Below the pieces are notes generated by a model, which saw only the letters and a program-made list of their open reading frames with translations, was not told the DNA's origin and made no database searches. A stretch of 64,000 nucleotides of DNA from Pelagibacteraceae bacterium (GTDB lineage Bacteria; Pseudomonadota; Alphaproteobacteria; HIMB59). Positions within the stretch are counted from its first letter, which is position 1; each line of letters begins with the position of its first letter. The DNA is taken from positions 94,945 to 158,944 of the forward strand of contig BOYI01000003.1 in the NCBI GenBank assembly GCA_019651435.1. The letters are read 5' to 3'. Positions 28,522 to 37,448 of this stretch are shown piece by piece. Made by a program: the position numbers and the translations under genes.

Positions 28522-29439
28522 TTATGAGAATAAATCGCCTTCTGTAAACACTGCTGTGTTCATGTCTTTCACATATAGTTTTCCCTGATCTGATTTAAAT
28601 CTTGAAACTTCAATGAAACCACCTTTTACAGCTATTCGAATATTTTCAGCATTGATGGAAATAATTTGCCCTGGAAAGTGTTCAGCACTTTGCTCATCAA
28701 TAAACTTAGTGTCAACAAAAGTAAATTCATCTCCCATGAATTCTGCCCACGCACCTGGTTGTGGATTACACCCTCTGATTAAGTTATATACTTCTCTACC
28801 AGGTTTTTTCCAATCAATTCTAGCATCTGCTTTTTTACACCAAGACTCATAGGTTGCTTTGGATTCATCCTGAGTTATTCGAGGAGCATTTCCTGCAGCA
28901 ATCATGTCTGCGGCTTCAACACAGGCATCGACTCCTAAAGGAAAGATCTTTGAAAAATAAACATCTCCTAAAGTATCATCTGGTCCAATTTCAACTTCTT
29001 TTTGAAGTAAAATTTCACCCTCATCAAGTCCATCATTTGGATAAAAAATTGTCAAACCAGTCTTCTCAGAGCCCCAGATAATAGGCCAGTTAATGGAGCT
29101 TGGACCTCTGTGTAAAGGAAGAAGAGATGGATGGAAGCAGATTGAACCATGTTTAGGAATGTCTCTAGCTGCCTCTGGAACAAAAATAATCACGTATGCC
29201 ATCACACATAAATCTGCGTCATGAGACTTAATCTGATCTAAAACTTCTTGATCTTTGAAATTTGAAGGTTGAAAGACAGGAAGACCGACACTTTGAGCAT
29301 ACTCTTTTACTGGATCTAATGGCTTACCTTCTTTATCTGGAGCGCAGTAAACAGCTACTACTTCGTGATCTGTCCCAGTATGAAATTTTTCTAAAGCACT
29401 TTTGCCAAATGCTTGTTGTCCCATAAGTATAATTTTCAT
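28522..29439 (-). CDS. Folate-type formyltransferase, 10-formyl-THF dehydrogenase hydrolase-domain-like
   Basis: 305-residue formyltransferase. The catalytic segment is ICFHPSLLPLHRGPSSINWP and the metal/acid loop is FYPNDGLDEGEILLQKEVE. This arrangement (INW, QKE, TYESW, INW/IDW-like) is closer to the hydrolase domain of 10-formyltetrahydrofolate dehydrogenase than to methionyl-tRNA formyltransferase. A C-terminal OB-like domain is present, but no acyl carrier or aldehyde dehydrogenase part. It sits 23 bases after the formyl-CoA transferase gene, so it may move formyl groups between folate and the formyl-CoA pathway or hydrolyse 10-formyl-THF. This role is inference. Confidence 0.82.
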   Translation of the reverse strand: MKIILMGQQAFGKSALEKFHTGTDHEVVAVYCAPDKEGKPLDPVKEYAQSVGLPVFQPSNFKDQEVLDQIKSHDADLCVMAYVIIFVPEAARDIPKHGSICFHPSLLPLHRGPSSINWPIIWGSEKTGLTIFYPNDGLDEGEILLQKEVEIGPDDTLGDVYFSKIFPLGVDACVEAADMIAAGNAPRITQDESKATYESWCKKADARIDWKKPGREVYNLIRGCNPQPGAWAEFMGDEFTFVDTKFIDEQSAEHFPGQIISINAENIRIAVKGGFIEVSRFKSDQGKLYVKDMNTAVFTEGDLFS

Positions 29440-29462
29440 TTGTTTTTCTCCCTGTGTTAATG

Positions 29463-30709
29463 TTAAACAGCTCCAGCTTCCCTGACAGCTTTAATTTCTT
29501 CATCACTCATATTACAAAATTCTTTAAGTATTTCATCAGTATGTTCACCTAATAAGGGCGATCTTTTTACTTCTGCTGGGGAGTCTGATAATTTAATTGG
29601 ATTACCAACTGTTAAATACTTTCCTCTTACTGGGTGATCCACCTCAACGACAGTACCGGTTTCTCTAAGGCCTGGATTCTTCGGCTATTTCTTTCATAGA
29701 AAGGATAGGGCCTACCGGAATATCCAATGGATTACAAATCTCCATAACCTCAAATTTTGTTTTAGTTTTTGTCCATGACTCAATAGTGTCAAATATATTG
29801 TTCAATCGTGGTAGTCTTTTCTCTGGTGTTGAGTAGTTCTCATCTTCTTTCCATTCTGGTTTTCCAATAACATCACATACTTTTTCCCAAACTGCTGCTT
29901 GAGTAATGAAATAAGTGTATGCATTAGGATCGGTTTCCCAACCTTTACATTTGAGAATTCTACCTGGTTGTCCTCCACCAGAGTCATTACCAGCTCGTGG
30001 TGTAGAGTCTCCAAAAGGAATATCTTCACCATACTGTGAATATTCTTTCAAAGGTCCTCTCTGAGTCTTTGTTGATCACGTAGCTTTACTCTACATAGGT
30101 TTAAAACACCATCCTGCATAGCTGCAGATACTTTTGACCTTTACCTGATTTTTCTCGATGAAAAAGCGCCGTAACTATCCCAAGAGCTAAATGAAGACCA
30201 GTACCACTGTCACCAATTTGAGCTCCAGTGACTAACGGTACCTCACCTAACATACCTGTTGTTGAGGCAGATCCACCGGCACATTGGGCAACGTTTTCAT
30301 ATACTTTACACTCTTCATATTTTCCTGGGCCAAAACCTTTTACAGATGCATAAATCATTCTAGGATTAAGTTCTTGAATTTTTTCCCAGGTAAAGCCCAT
30401 TCGATCCAACGCTCCAGGCGCAAAGTTTTCAACCATCACGTCACATTCTTTTATTAACTGGGCGAAAATCTTCGCTCCCTCAGGTTTTTTAGGGTTTAGT
30501 GTAATGCTTCTCTTGTTAGAATTGAGCATTGTAAAGTAGAGGCTATCCGCTTCAGGGACATCTCTAAGTTGGCCACGAGTAGCATCTCCTACCCCAGGAC
30601 GCTCAACTTTAACAACATCCGCACCAAACCATGCCAATAATTGAGTGCATGTTGGGCCTGACTGAACATGAGTCATGTCCAGAACTTTTACACCTTTAAG
30701 AGCTTCCAT
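29463..30709 (-). CDS. frc: Formyl-CoA transferase (CaiB/BaiF class III), frameshifted
   Basis: Class III CoA transferase that exchanges CoA between formyl-CoA and a carboxylate, classically oxalate. It shows [39 protein letters not shown] (catalytic Asp equivalent in MVENF-x-GALDR region) and [20 protein letters not shown], all strongly Frc-like, then [20 protein letters not shown] and [11 protein letters not shown], also Frc-specific. Three one-base shifts break it: in a T4 run at 30132-30135, at 30056-30057, and at 29677-29678. Correcting them gives about 415 residues ending EAGAV. It lies 8 bases after the ThDP enzyme gene. Confidence 0.9.
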
Positions 30710-30717
30710 TGTTTGAA

Positions 30718-32393
30718 TTATTTGTACATTGTCTGGTTTTTAGTACCAGGTGCAAATTCTTCTTTATCAACCCAAATATTCACGATAGCTGGAATACCAG
30801 ATTTCACAGCTTCTCTCGCTCTTTGAAGAGCTGGCTGGATATCTTTTGCTTCTCTTACAGCTTCTCCGTGCCCACCTAGAATTTTAGCAAATTCATCGAA
30901 GTTCACATCACCGAGGATGTTTCCAACGTTTCCTTTTTCTTCACCATATTTCATGATCTGACCGAAACGAATTTGGTTTTGTGCAGAGTTGTTTCCAATA
31001 ACAGTAAGAACTGGAGCCTTGTGTCTAACAAAAGCTTCAAAATCCATACCAGTCATAGAGAAAGCGCCATCTCCACAGTATAATAAAACTTCTTTTCAGG
31101 AGCGGCAATCTTCGCTGCTAAAGCATAAGGCACACCAACACCTAAAGTTCCTAATGGACCTGGGTCCATCCAAGCACCTGGTTGTCTTGGCTGCACAGCT
31201 TGAGCACTAATTGTTACCACATCTCCACCATCTCCAATATAAATGGTATCCTCATTGAGAAATTGATTTAATTCCCAAGCAACTCTATAAGGGCTAATTG
31301 GTGACTTATCAGTTGTGAAGGTTGGCATTAACTTCTCAAGAGCAGCTTCTTCGCCTGCTCTTAATTCATTAAACCAATCAGACCTATCCTTCTTTGAGCC
31401 CGCTTCAGCAATTCCTTTTAAAGTAGTTCCTATATGGCCGACTAAACCAAGAGAGATGTCTCTATTTTTTCCAACAGTTCTGTAATCCATATCAATTTGG
31501 ATAACAGTAGCATTAGGGTTTAATCTTTTTCCATAACCCATTCTAAAGTCAAATGGAGTTCCAACAATAATTATACAATCAGATTTTGTGAAAGCATTTC
31601 TACGGGTTCTATGGAAGTGGTGAGGGTCTCCAGGAGGCAAGGAACCTCTTGCGGATCCATTAAGGTAAGCTGGGATATCCATATTTCTTACAAAATCAAC
31701 TGCATCTTGAGTTGATTGACTTGTCCAAACTTGTTGACCTAAAAGAATACAGGGTCTTTCAGCTTTTGAAATAATGTCAGCTGCTTTTTGAACATCAACA
31801 GGATCTGCGAGAGTTTTAGAGGAGGCACTATATTTTCCTGTTTCTGGCACAACAGCTTTACTGAGGGGAATGGATGAATCTAAAATATCTCTTGGGATCT
31901 CAAGAAACGATGGTCCAAAAGAGCCATTTCTTGTTTCTCTAAAAGCCATAGAAACCATATCAGCACATCTTTCCGTAGACATAACCGTAGCTGCAAATTT
32001 TGTAATTGGTTGCATCATATCAACGTGTGGAAGATCTTGAAGCGATCCCATCTTATGTTGAGTTAATGAGCTTTGTCCGCCAATCAATAACATTGGGATT
32101 TCAGCTCTAAATGCATTAGCCACACCTGTAATAGCGTGAGTAGTTCCTGGACCTGCAGTAACTACTGCACAACCAGGTTTTCCAGTCATTCTGGCATATC
32201 CATCAGCCGCATGTGAAGCAACCTCTTCGTGTCTCACATCAATAATTTTAATTCCTTCATTTAAACAGCCATTGTAAATATCAATAATATGGCCTCCACA
32301 TAGTGTGTAAATTACTTCAACGCCCTCAGCTTTGAGAGCCTTTGCTACTAGCTCACCACCAGTAATCATTTGTTCGTTAGTTCCTGTAGACAT
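30718..32393 (-). CDS. ThDP-dependent oxalyl-CoA decarboxylase/2-hydroxyacyl-CoA lyase-like enzyme, frameshifted
   Basis: About 558 residues in the acetolactate synthase fold. The N-terminal cofactor glutamate is in [20 protein letters not shown], and the ThDP motif reads [16 protein letters not shown] after correction. The two frames join if one T is restored in the T4 run at 31093-31096. There is no FAD-binding extension, and pairing with frc points to chemistry on CoA thioesters giving formyl-CoA. N-terminal wording ([20 protein letters not shown]) is closer to HACL/ILVBL-type lyases than to classical Oxc, so either oxalyl-CoA decarboxylation or 2-hydroxyacyl-CoA cleavage is possible. Confidence 0.8.
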
Positions 32394-32410
32394 TTTTACC
32401 TCTCTCCTGG

Positions 32411-32427
32411 TGGTATAATGTATACCA
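32411..32427. promoter_or_regulatory. Perfect palindromic operator before the ThDP enzyme gene
   Basis: TGGTATA, ATG spacer, TATACCA: 7-base perfect arms. It sits 18 bases upstream of the ThDP enzyme start on the minus strand. It resembles known FCD-GntR operators (core GTATAC half-sites). A near-identical copy lies at 36446-36462. A regulator of that class is encoded immediately upstream, so it is the probable binder. Confidence 0.7.
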
Positions 32428-32455
32428 GATTATTTAATGTTGCAAAGTAATTTGG

Positions 32456-33113
32456 CTAGCTTTTTATGTTTTCTTGTATCTTATCTACAAGCGTTAAAGC
32501 ATGATTTTTCAATAGTTTTTCAGCTTTTGCCTGCTGTCCTGCGACAAGAGATTTAACTATATCATTGTGTTCATCAATTGATTGAATGGAGCGATTTGAT
32601 TCAATAATGAATTTTTTTCTTAGATATTGGAGGTGAATTAATTGCGATTCTAGTATCTCACCCATTAATCTGACCTTAGTAAGCTTCATGATATGCTCAT
32701 GAAATTTGATGTTATCATTTGAATAATTATCAAGGTCAGAGAGCACATTGTCTTTAGAGTACTGACAAAACTTATTTAGGGACTCTATTTCTTCTTTAGA
32801 GGAGTTTTGGATAATTAAATGAGCGGCATAACCCTCGAGTCCAGCCCAAACTGTAACAATATCTATAAGTTCTTTTTTGATTTTCGATGGACGAAAACCC
32901 TCTTCTAGGAACTGTTTTAACAATACCTTCTTGCTCTAACTTTGCTACCGCTTCTCTTATAGGTGTTCTGCTAACTCCTAACTTTTCAGATAGTTGTCTT
33001 TCATCTAAATGAAAGTCTGACTCTTTTAAATAAATGTTAAGAGATAAAATATATTTTTTAAGAGCATCATATACTTTGCTCTTCAGATTAACGGGTCCAA
33101 TTTTTTGGATCAT
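32456..33113 (-). CDS. GntR-family transcriptional regulator (FCD type), frameshifted
   Basis: Winged-helix repressor or activator of about 219 residues. The N-terminal HTH reads HLDERQLSEKLGVSRTPIRE followed by AVAKLEQEGIVKTVPRRGF, typical of GntR. The C-terminal helical FCD domain has IKFHEHIMKLTKV and SIDEHNDIVKSL with metal-ligand-like histidines. One extra T (run at 32894-32897, A on the plus strand) splits it; removal reads RRGFRPSKIKKELID. It sits between tctA and the ThDP enzyme gene and likely senses a carboxylate imported by the transporter. Confidence 0.88.
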
Positions 33114-33122
33114 TAAATTACC

Positions 33123-34637
33123 TTAAGCTTTTTTAAAAAATTTTCTATAGATAGGGCCAAAAGCAGGCATGATAAGTAAAACAATGGCTATGTACATAAT
33201 TACTGCAGCTATCGGCTTAGAGCTAAAATCAAAGAATATTCCCATACTTCCGTCTGATAAAATTAACGATTGTCTCATAGCTTTCTCAGCCAAAGGACCT
33301 AAAACGATCGATAATACAGCTGGGGCTACAGGATAATCTAATTTTCTAAGCATATATCCACCAAATCCAAACAATAACATTAACCAGACATCATGAAGGC
33401 TTTGCGTCGGAGCGTAACCACCAGTAACACAAAGAACAAATATCACGGGAGCTAATATTGCAAAAGGAATTCTGAGAACCATTAAGAAAGCTGGAATTAA
33501 AGCAATGTTTAACACAAGAGTGAAAAAATTTGCGATATAAAGACTTCCAATTAATCCCCAGACAAATTCAGGTTGTTGTGTAAACAATAAAGGTCCTGGA
33601 GTTAAGCCCCAAAGTATCATTCCTCCCAAAAGGATTGCGGTAGTAGGAGATCCGGGAATACCAAGAGTTAACATGGGTAGCATACTTCCAGTGCTGGCAG
33701 AATTATTAGCGCACTCTGGCGCAACTACACCTGCAGGAACCCCTGATCCAAATTCTTTTGAATTTCTAGAGAGTTGTTTTGTTATACCATAAGACATTAA
33801 AGAAGCTGGTGTTGCACCTGCTGCTGGCAAAATTCCTACAAAAAAACCTAAAAAAGAACCAATATTCATTGCCATAATAGTCTTTTTTAATGCAGAAAAG
33901 GCTCTTCCAACCTCCTTCATGTTAACGGAGAGCTTAGACATTTGGACTTTTCCCTTAGTTTCTTCGAGCGTCCATAGCATCTCACCAATTCCATAAATAC
34001 CTATGGCCAGAACTAAGAAATTTATTCCATGGAGAAAACCTGGAATACCAAAAAATATCAAGCGGGGTTTACCAGTAATTAAGTCCAGTCCTATTGTTGA
34101 TAAAACTAATCCAATTAAAATAGAAAAAATTGTTTTAGGGATATCGTCACCACCCAGGCCAACAAAAGTTGCAAAAGCCATAACCATTAAAGCAAAAGTT
34201 TCGGGAGCATTAAATCTCAAGGCAACTTCAGCAAGTGGTGGTGCGAATAAAGTGAATAAGATTACGGACACAGTTCCGCCTACAAACGAGCCCACGGCCG
34301 CTGCTGTGAGGGCAGTCATCGCCTCACCCTTTACAGCCAAAGGTCTTCCATCAAAAACTGTGGCTACGGCAGTTGATGCTCCTGGTATGCCTAGCATCAC
34401 AGAGCTGATCGCACCTCCGTACATTGCTCCGTAATAAACTGCTGCTAAAAAAATAATTGCAGCTGTAGGGGGCACAATAAAAGTAATTGGAATTAATATA
34501 GCAACACCGTTGACCGAACCTAGGCCTGGCATAGCTCCAACAAATAAGCCTATAAGACATCCAAATATCAAAAGGCCTAAATTTAACAATTCAAATGATG
34601 TGGCCATACCTTGAAGAAGTAAAGCAAAAGTTTCCAT
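33123..34637 (-). CDS. tctA: Tripartite tricarboxylate transporter large permease
   Basis: 504-residue, 10-12-segment permease. The N-terminal FVGAMPGLGSVNGVAILIPI and central GILPAAGATPASLMSYG are the repeated PGLG/PAAG-type motifs of TctA, and LGIPGSPTTAILLGGMILWG is another conserved loop. With TctB and the periplasmic TctC it imports organic acids at the expense of an ion gradient. It ends 9 bases before the gntR start. Confidence 0.95.
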   Translation of the reverse strand: METFALLLQGMATSFELLNLGLLIFGCLIGLFVGAMPGLGSVNGVAILIPITFIVPPTAAIIFLAAVYYGAMYGGAISSVMLGIPGASTAVATVFDGRPLAVKGEAMTALTAAAVGSFVGGTVSVILFTLFAPPLAEVALRFNAPETFALMVMAFATFVGLGGDDIPKTIFSILIGLVLSTIGLDLITGKPRLIFFGIPGFLHGINFLVLAIGIYGIGEMLWTLEETKGKVQMSKLSVNMKEVGRAFSALKKTIMAMNIGSFLGFFVGILPAAGATPASLMSYGITKQLSRNSKEFGSGVPAGVVAPECANNSASTGSMLPMLTLGIPGSPTTAILLGGMILWGLTPGPLLFTQQPEFVWGLIGSLYIANFFTLVLNIALIPAFLMVLRIPFAILAPVIFVLCVTGGYAPTQSLHDVWLMLLFGFGGYMLRKLDYPVAPAVLSIVLGPLAEKAMRQSLILSDGSMGIFFDFSSKPIAAVIMYIAIVLLIMPAFGPIYRKFFKKA

Positions 34638-34663
34638 ATGATTTATTTACCTTTCTTCATAAA

Positions 34664-35278
34664 TTATTTTATAAATCTGTTAGCTAGAAAGACTAAGGCA
34701 GATGGTGAAAGTACAGTGACAATTATATATATCCAAATCATAAATAATGAACTTGAACCATACATAACATCGTAAACTGGATAAAATAAAGGTTCAGATA
34801 TTCCTTGAGGCAAAGGAATTTTTAACAACCATTCAAAAAATAAAAAAGTCAAAATGGGGGTTGTTATAGAAAAATTAAGAATAAATGAATTACTCTTTTC
34901 ACTAAAATATCTTAAATAGAAAGCTAAGAAAAAAATTAAAGAAAAATAAATTCCCAAATAACCAATAGCAAAAACTAAAACTACAAGTGAAATTATAGTT
35001 ACCGATACAAACTTAAAAGCCACAGCATCAATAAAAGGCTCGTTATTTGTGGATTGTGGAGATTTTTTTAAAATGAATTTAGTGATGGTAATTACAGTAC
35101 AAATGAACATTCCTAATGAGAGGTAGAAGGGAAGAAACCCAGCTCCCATATTTTCTTCTGCACTCCATGTAATTCTGTTTTGCGCGCTTTTATACATAAG
35201 AGCGAGTGAGCACAGTGCTAAAACTACAGCGACAGTTATTTCTGCCCTTCTAACTGTAAATTTAGTAACTATGCTCAA
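34664..35278 (-). CDS. tctB: Tripartite tricarboxylate transporter small permease
   Basis: 204-residue membrane protein with about four to five hydrophobic segments, including VALCSLALMYKSAQN and the conserved SAEENMGAGFLPFYLSLGMF, matching the TctB G-x-G-x-x-P-x-x-x-x motif. It is placed between tctC and tctA, as in canonical ttt operons. Little else can be deduced from its poorly conserved sequence. Confidence 0.88.
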   Translation of the reverse strand: MSIVTKFTVRRAEITVAVVLALCSLALMYKSAQNRITWSAEENMGAGFLPFYLSLGMFICTVITITKFILKKSPQSTNNEPFIDAVAFKFVSVTIISLVVLVFAIGYLGIYFSLIFFLAFYLRYFSEKSNSFILNFSITTPILTFLFFEWLLKIPLPQGISEPLFYPVYDVMYGSSSLFMIWIYIIVTVLSPSALVFLANRFIK

Positions 35279-35300
35279 TATTCGCTCTTAATTTATTTTA

Positions 35301-36280
35301 TTAGTCAAAGTTTTTAATGATCTCACCGTGCTTAGCGTATTCAATTGCTAAGAAATCCTTTTAAAACCATATCCCTCTAACCAGCTCATTAACTTTCCAT
35401 CGTCGATGTTGAAAGTTTGGAACTCATCATCATGATAAACAGTGTGAAGAAGTCCTGTGTAGTACTTTTCCACTTCTGCATCAACACCAGCTGGAGCCAT
35501 AAATGCTCTCATCATGTAGTATTCAAGATCAGGATAACCTAATTCATAAGAAGAAGGTACATCTGGGAATGCTGGGTTTCTTTCTGGAGTCATCATAACT
35601 AAAGCTTTTGAGTCACCAGACTGATAGAATCCCATCTGCTCAGAAGGGTTGTTTAAAGTGAAGTCAGACTCGCCGCCAACTAGACCTTTAGCAACAGCAC
35701 CACCACCGTCATATGGTACGTACTTTGCATCAAATCCAAACTGACCTCTCATCATACCAAGAAGTAATTCGTCTTCTGACATACTTCCTGTACCACCCAT
35801 TACTAGACCATTACCTCTAGCAAGTGCAATGAAGTCATCAAATGTTTCTACACCTTGAGTATTTTTACCTTCAGTTGCAATCCATACTAAGAATGTATCT
35901 GTGATAAGTCTTGCTAATGGAGTGAAGTCATTGAAGAAATCAATTCCTAATTCAGGCTGGTTAACAGGTGTAGTTAGAACGTTGTTAAGAGTAATGATAA
36001 GTGTGTGCTCATCACCAGCTTTTTTCTTAACATAAGTCATAGCTTCACCACCAGAACCACCTTTTTTATTAATTGGAATCACTGGCTTAGATGCGTAGTC
36101 GTTTTTCTCGATAACACCTTGTACTAATCGAGCGATCTCGTCAGCTCCTCCACCTTGACCGGCTGGGATAATAAGCTCAATAGGCTTCTTTGGACTAAAA
36201 GGCTTCGCAGAAGATATTGAACTTACAGCTACAAGTGAAAGGGAAACAACAACTAGCGCTAGTTTTTTAATAATTGTCAT
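35301..36280 (-). CDS. tctC: Tripartite tricarboxylate transporter substrate-binding protein, probable late frameshift
   Basis: Periplasmic binding protein with a clear signal peptide (MTIIKKLALVVVSLSLVAVS, cleaved after SSA). The mature part starts with the KPIELIIPAGQGGGADE loop of the TctC/Bug family, which binds carboxylates through two water-bridging loops. The start is ATG at 36278-36280, with AGGAGG 8 bases upstream. The first frame stops at 35348. Shifting by one base in the run at 35359-35362 adds a helical 20-residue tail ending at 35301, giving a more usual length. The ligand is unknown: oxalate, glycolate and branched hydroxyacids are candidates by context. Confidence 0.88.
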
Positions 36281-36361
36281 ATTATTTCCTCCTATAAGAT
36301 TTAATATTATAATAAGCATAAACTATTTAAAAAAATTGTATAAAAAAAAATTTTTTTCATA

Positions 36362-36376
36362 TTTCATAATTTGAAA
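36362..36376. promoter_or_regulatory. Palindrome TTTCATAATTTGAAA upstream of tctC
   Basis: Five-base arms TTTCA/TGAAA around TAATT. It lies 82 bases upstream of the tctC start. A copy differing at one base is found 76 bases upstream of the aminotransferase gene at 41740-41754. Shared sequence and matching distance suggest a common regulator not encoded in this window. Confidence 0.5.
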
Positions 36377-36445
36377 CAATCATGAAATAAGTGTTGGTAT
36401 ACAATATATTTATGCATTCAAAAAATATGTGATTATTTTTTTTAT

Positions 36446-36462
36446 TTGTATAATGTATACCA
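36446..36462. promoter_or_regulatory. GntR-type operator copy in the tctC/qor intergenic region
   Basis: TTGTATA-ATG-TATACCA, identical to the 32411-32427 palindrome at 16 of 17 positions. It is 16 bases before the qor-like start and 166 bases before the tctC start. A weaker third match begins TGGTATACAATATA at 36394. Together they suggest that the GntR protein controls both divergent units. Confidence 0.65.
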
Positions 36463-36477
36463 GAGATTGAGGTTAAC

Positions 36478-37446
36478 TTGAAATTTATAAACTTTAAAAA
36501 TGAAAAACTCTTTTTAGACGAGTGTGAAATTGAAAGTCCTAAAGAAAATCAAATACAAATTGAAGTTCATTCTACAGGTGTAAATAGAGCAGATATATTA
36601 CAAAAAAAAGGTCACTACCCTCCCCCCAAAGGAGAAAGTGAAATTATTGGGCTAGAGTGTGCAGGTATTGTTTGTAAGATTGGGCCAAATTCAAGTAAAT
36701 TTAAAGTTGGCGATAAAGTCTGTGCCATTTTAGGAGGTGGCGGATACGCAGAATTTGTAAATGTCGATGAAAGACAAGTCATGCCGATTCCATCTAATGT
36801 AAGTCTATTAGAAGCTGGGGCTCTTCCAGAGACTATTTTGACAGTCTATGAAAATATTTTCAATATTTCTGAATTTAAAAATAATGAAGTTGTTCTAATT
36901 CATGGTGGAAGCAGTGGTATTGGAACAACAGCAATATCTATTTTAAAAAATTTTACTGATCAGCTTTATGTGACTGCAGGATCAAAAGACAAATGTGATA
37001 ATTGTATACAACTTGGCGCAAAAGCAGCAATCAATTACAAAGAGGAAGACTTCGAACAATATTTTATTGACCAAAAAATCAAGGTTGACATTATTTTAGA
37101 TATGGTAGGAGGCTCATATTTCAAAAAAAATTTAAAAATACTCAATCAAAAAGGAAGACTTACCTATATAGCTGCTCTTGAAAGCATTAAGGCTGAGGCT
37201 AACCTTTTATATATCATGACTAAACAACTAAAAGTTTCTGGATCTACACTTAGATCAAGATCACCTGAGGACAAAGGAAAAATTGTCAATCAAGTTATTG
37301 AACATATTTGGCCTTTAATAGAACAGGGAAAATACAAACCAACAATTTTCCAATCTTTCAATATGGAAGATGTAAATTTGGCTCATGAGTTAATGGAATC
37401 ATCCAGCCATATTGGAAAAATTTTATTAGATATTAAAGGAGGATAA
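36478..37446 (+). CDS. NAD(P)H:quinone oxidoreductase, zinc-free MDR family
   Basis: 322-residue medium-chain dehydrogenase/reductase. It lacks the zinc ligands of alcohol dehydrogenases and has the PIG3/Qor-like pattern: [32 protein letters not shown] and the cofactor loop [15 protein letters not shown]. The start is TTG with a GAGG motif just upstream. It ends 2 bases before sucC and probably forms an operon with sucCD. The substrate is likely a quinone or an enoyl-type carbonyl compound. Confidence 0.88.
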   Translation: MKFINFKNEKLFLDECEIESPKENQIQIEVHSTGVNRADILQKKGHYPPPKGESEIIGLECAGIVCKIGPNSSKFKVGDKVCAILGGGGYAEFVNVDERQVMPIPSNVSLLEAGALPETILTVYENIFNISEFKNNEVVLIHGGSSGIGTTAISILKNFTDQLYVTAGSKDKCDNCIQLGAKAAINYKEEDFEQYFIDQKIKVDIILDMVGGSYFKKNLKILNQKGRLTYIAALESIKAEANLLYIMTKQLKVSGSTLRSRSPEDKGKIVNQVIEHIWPLIEQGKYKPTIFQSFNMEDVNLAHELMESSSHIGKILLDIKGG

Positions 37447-37448
37447 AA

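Noticed and set aside
28522-29439. Methionyl-tRNA formyltransferase (fmt)
   Set aside because: The SINW and QKE positions resemble 10-formyl-THF dehydrogenase hydrolase domains, and the neighbour genes are not def or fmt partners.
30718-32393. Acetolactate synthase large subunit (ilvB)
   Set aside because: No ilvN small-subunit gene adjacent; it is paired with a formyl-CoA transferase and a carboxylate transporter instead.
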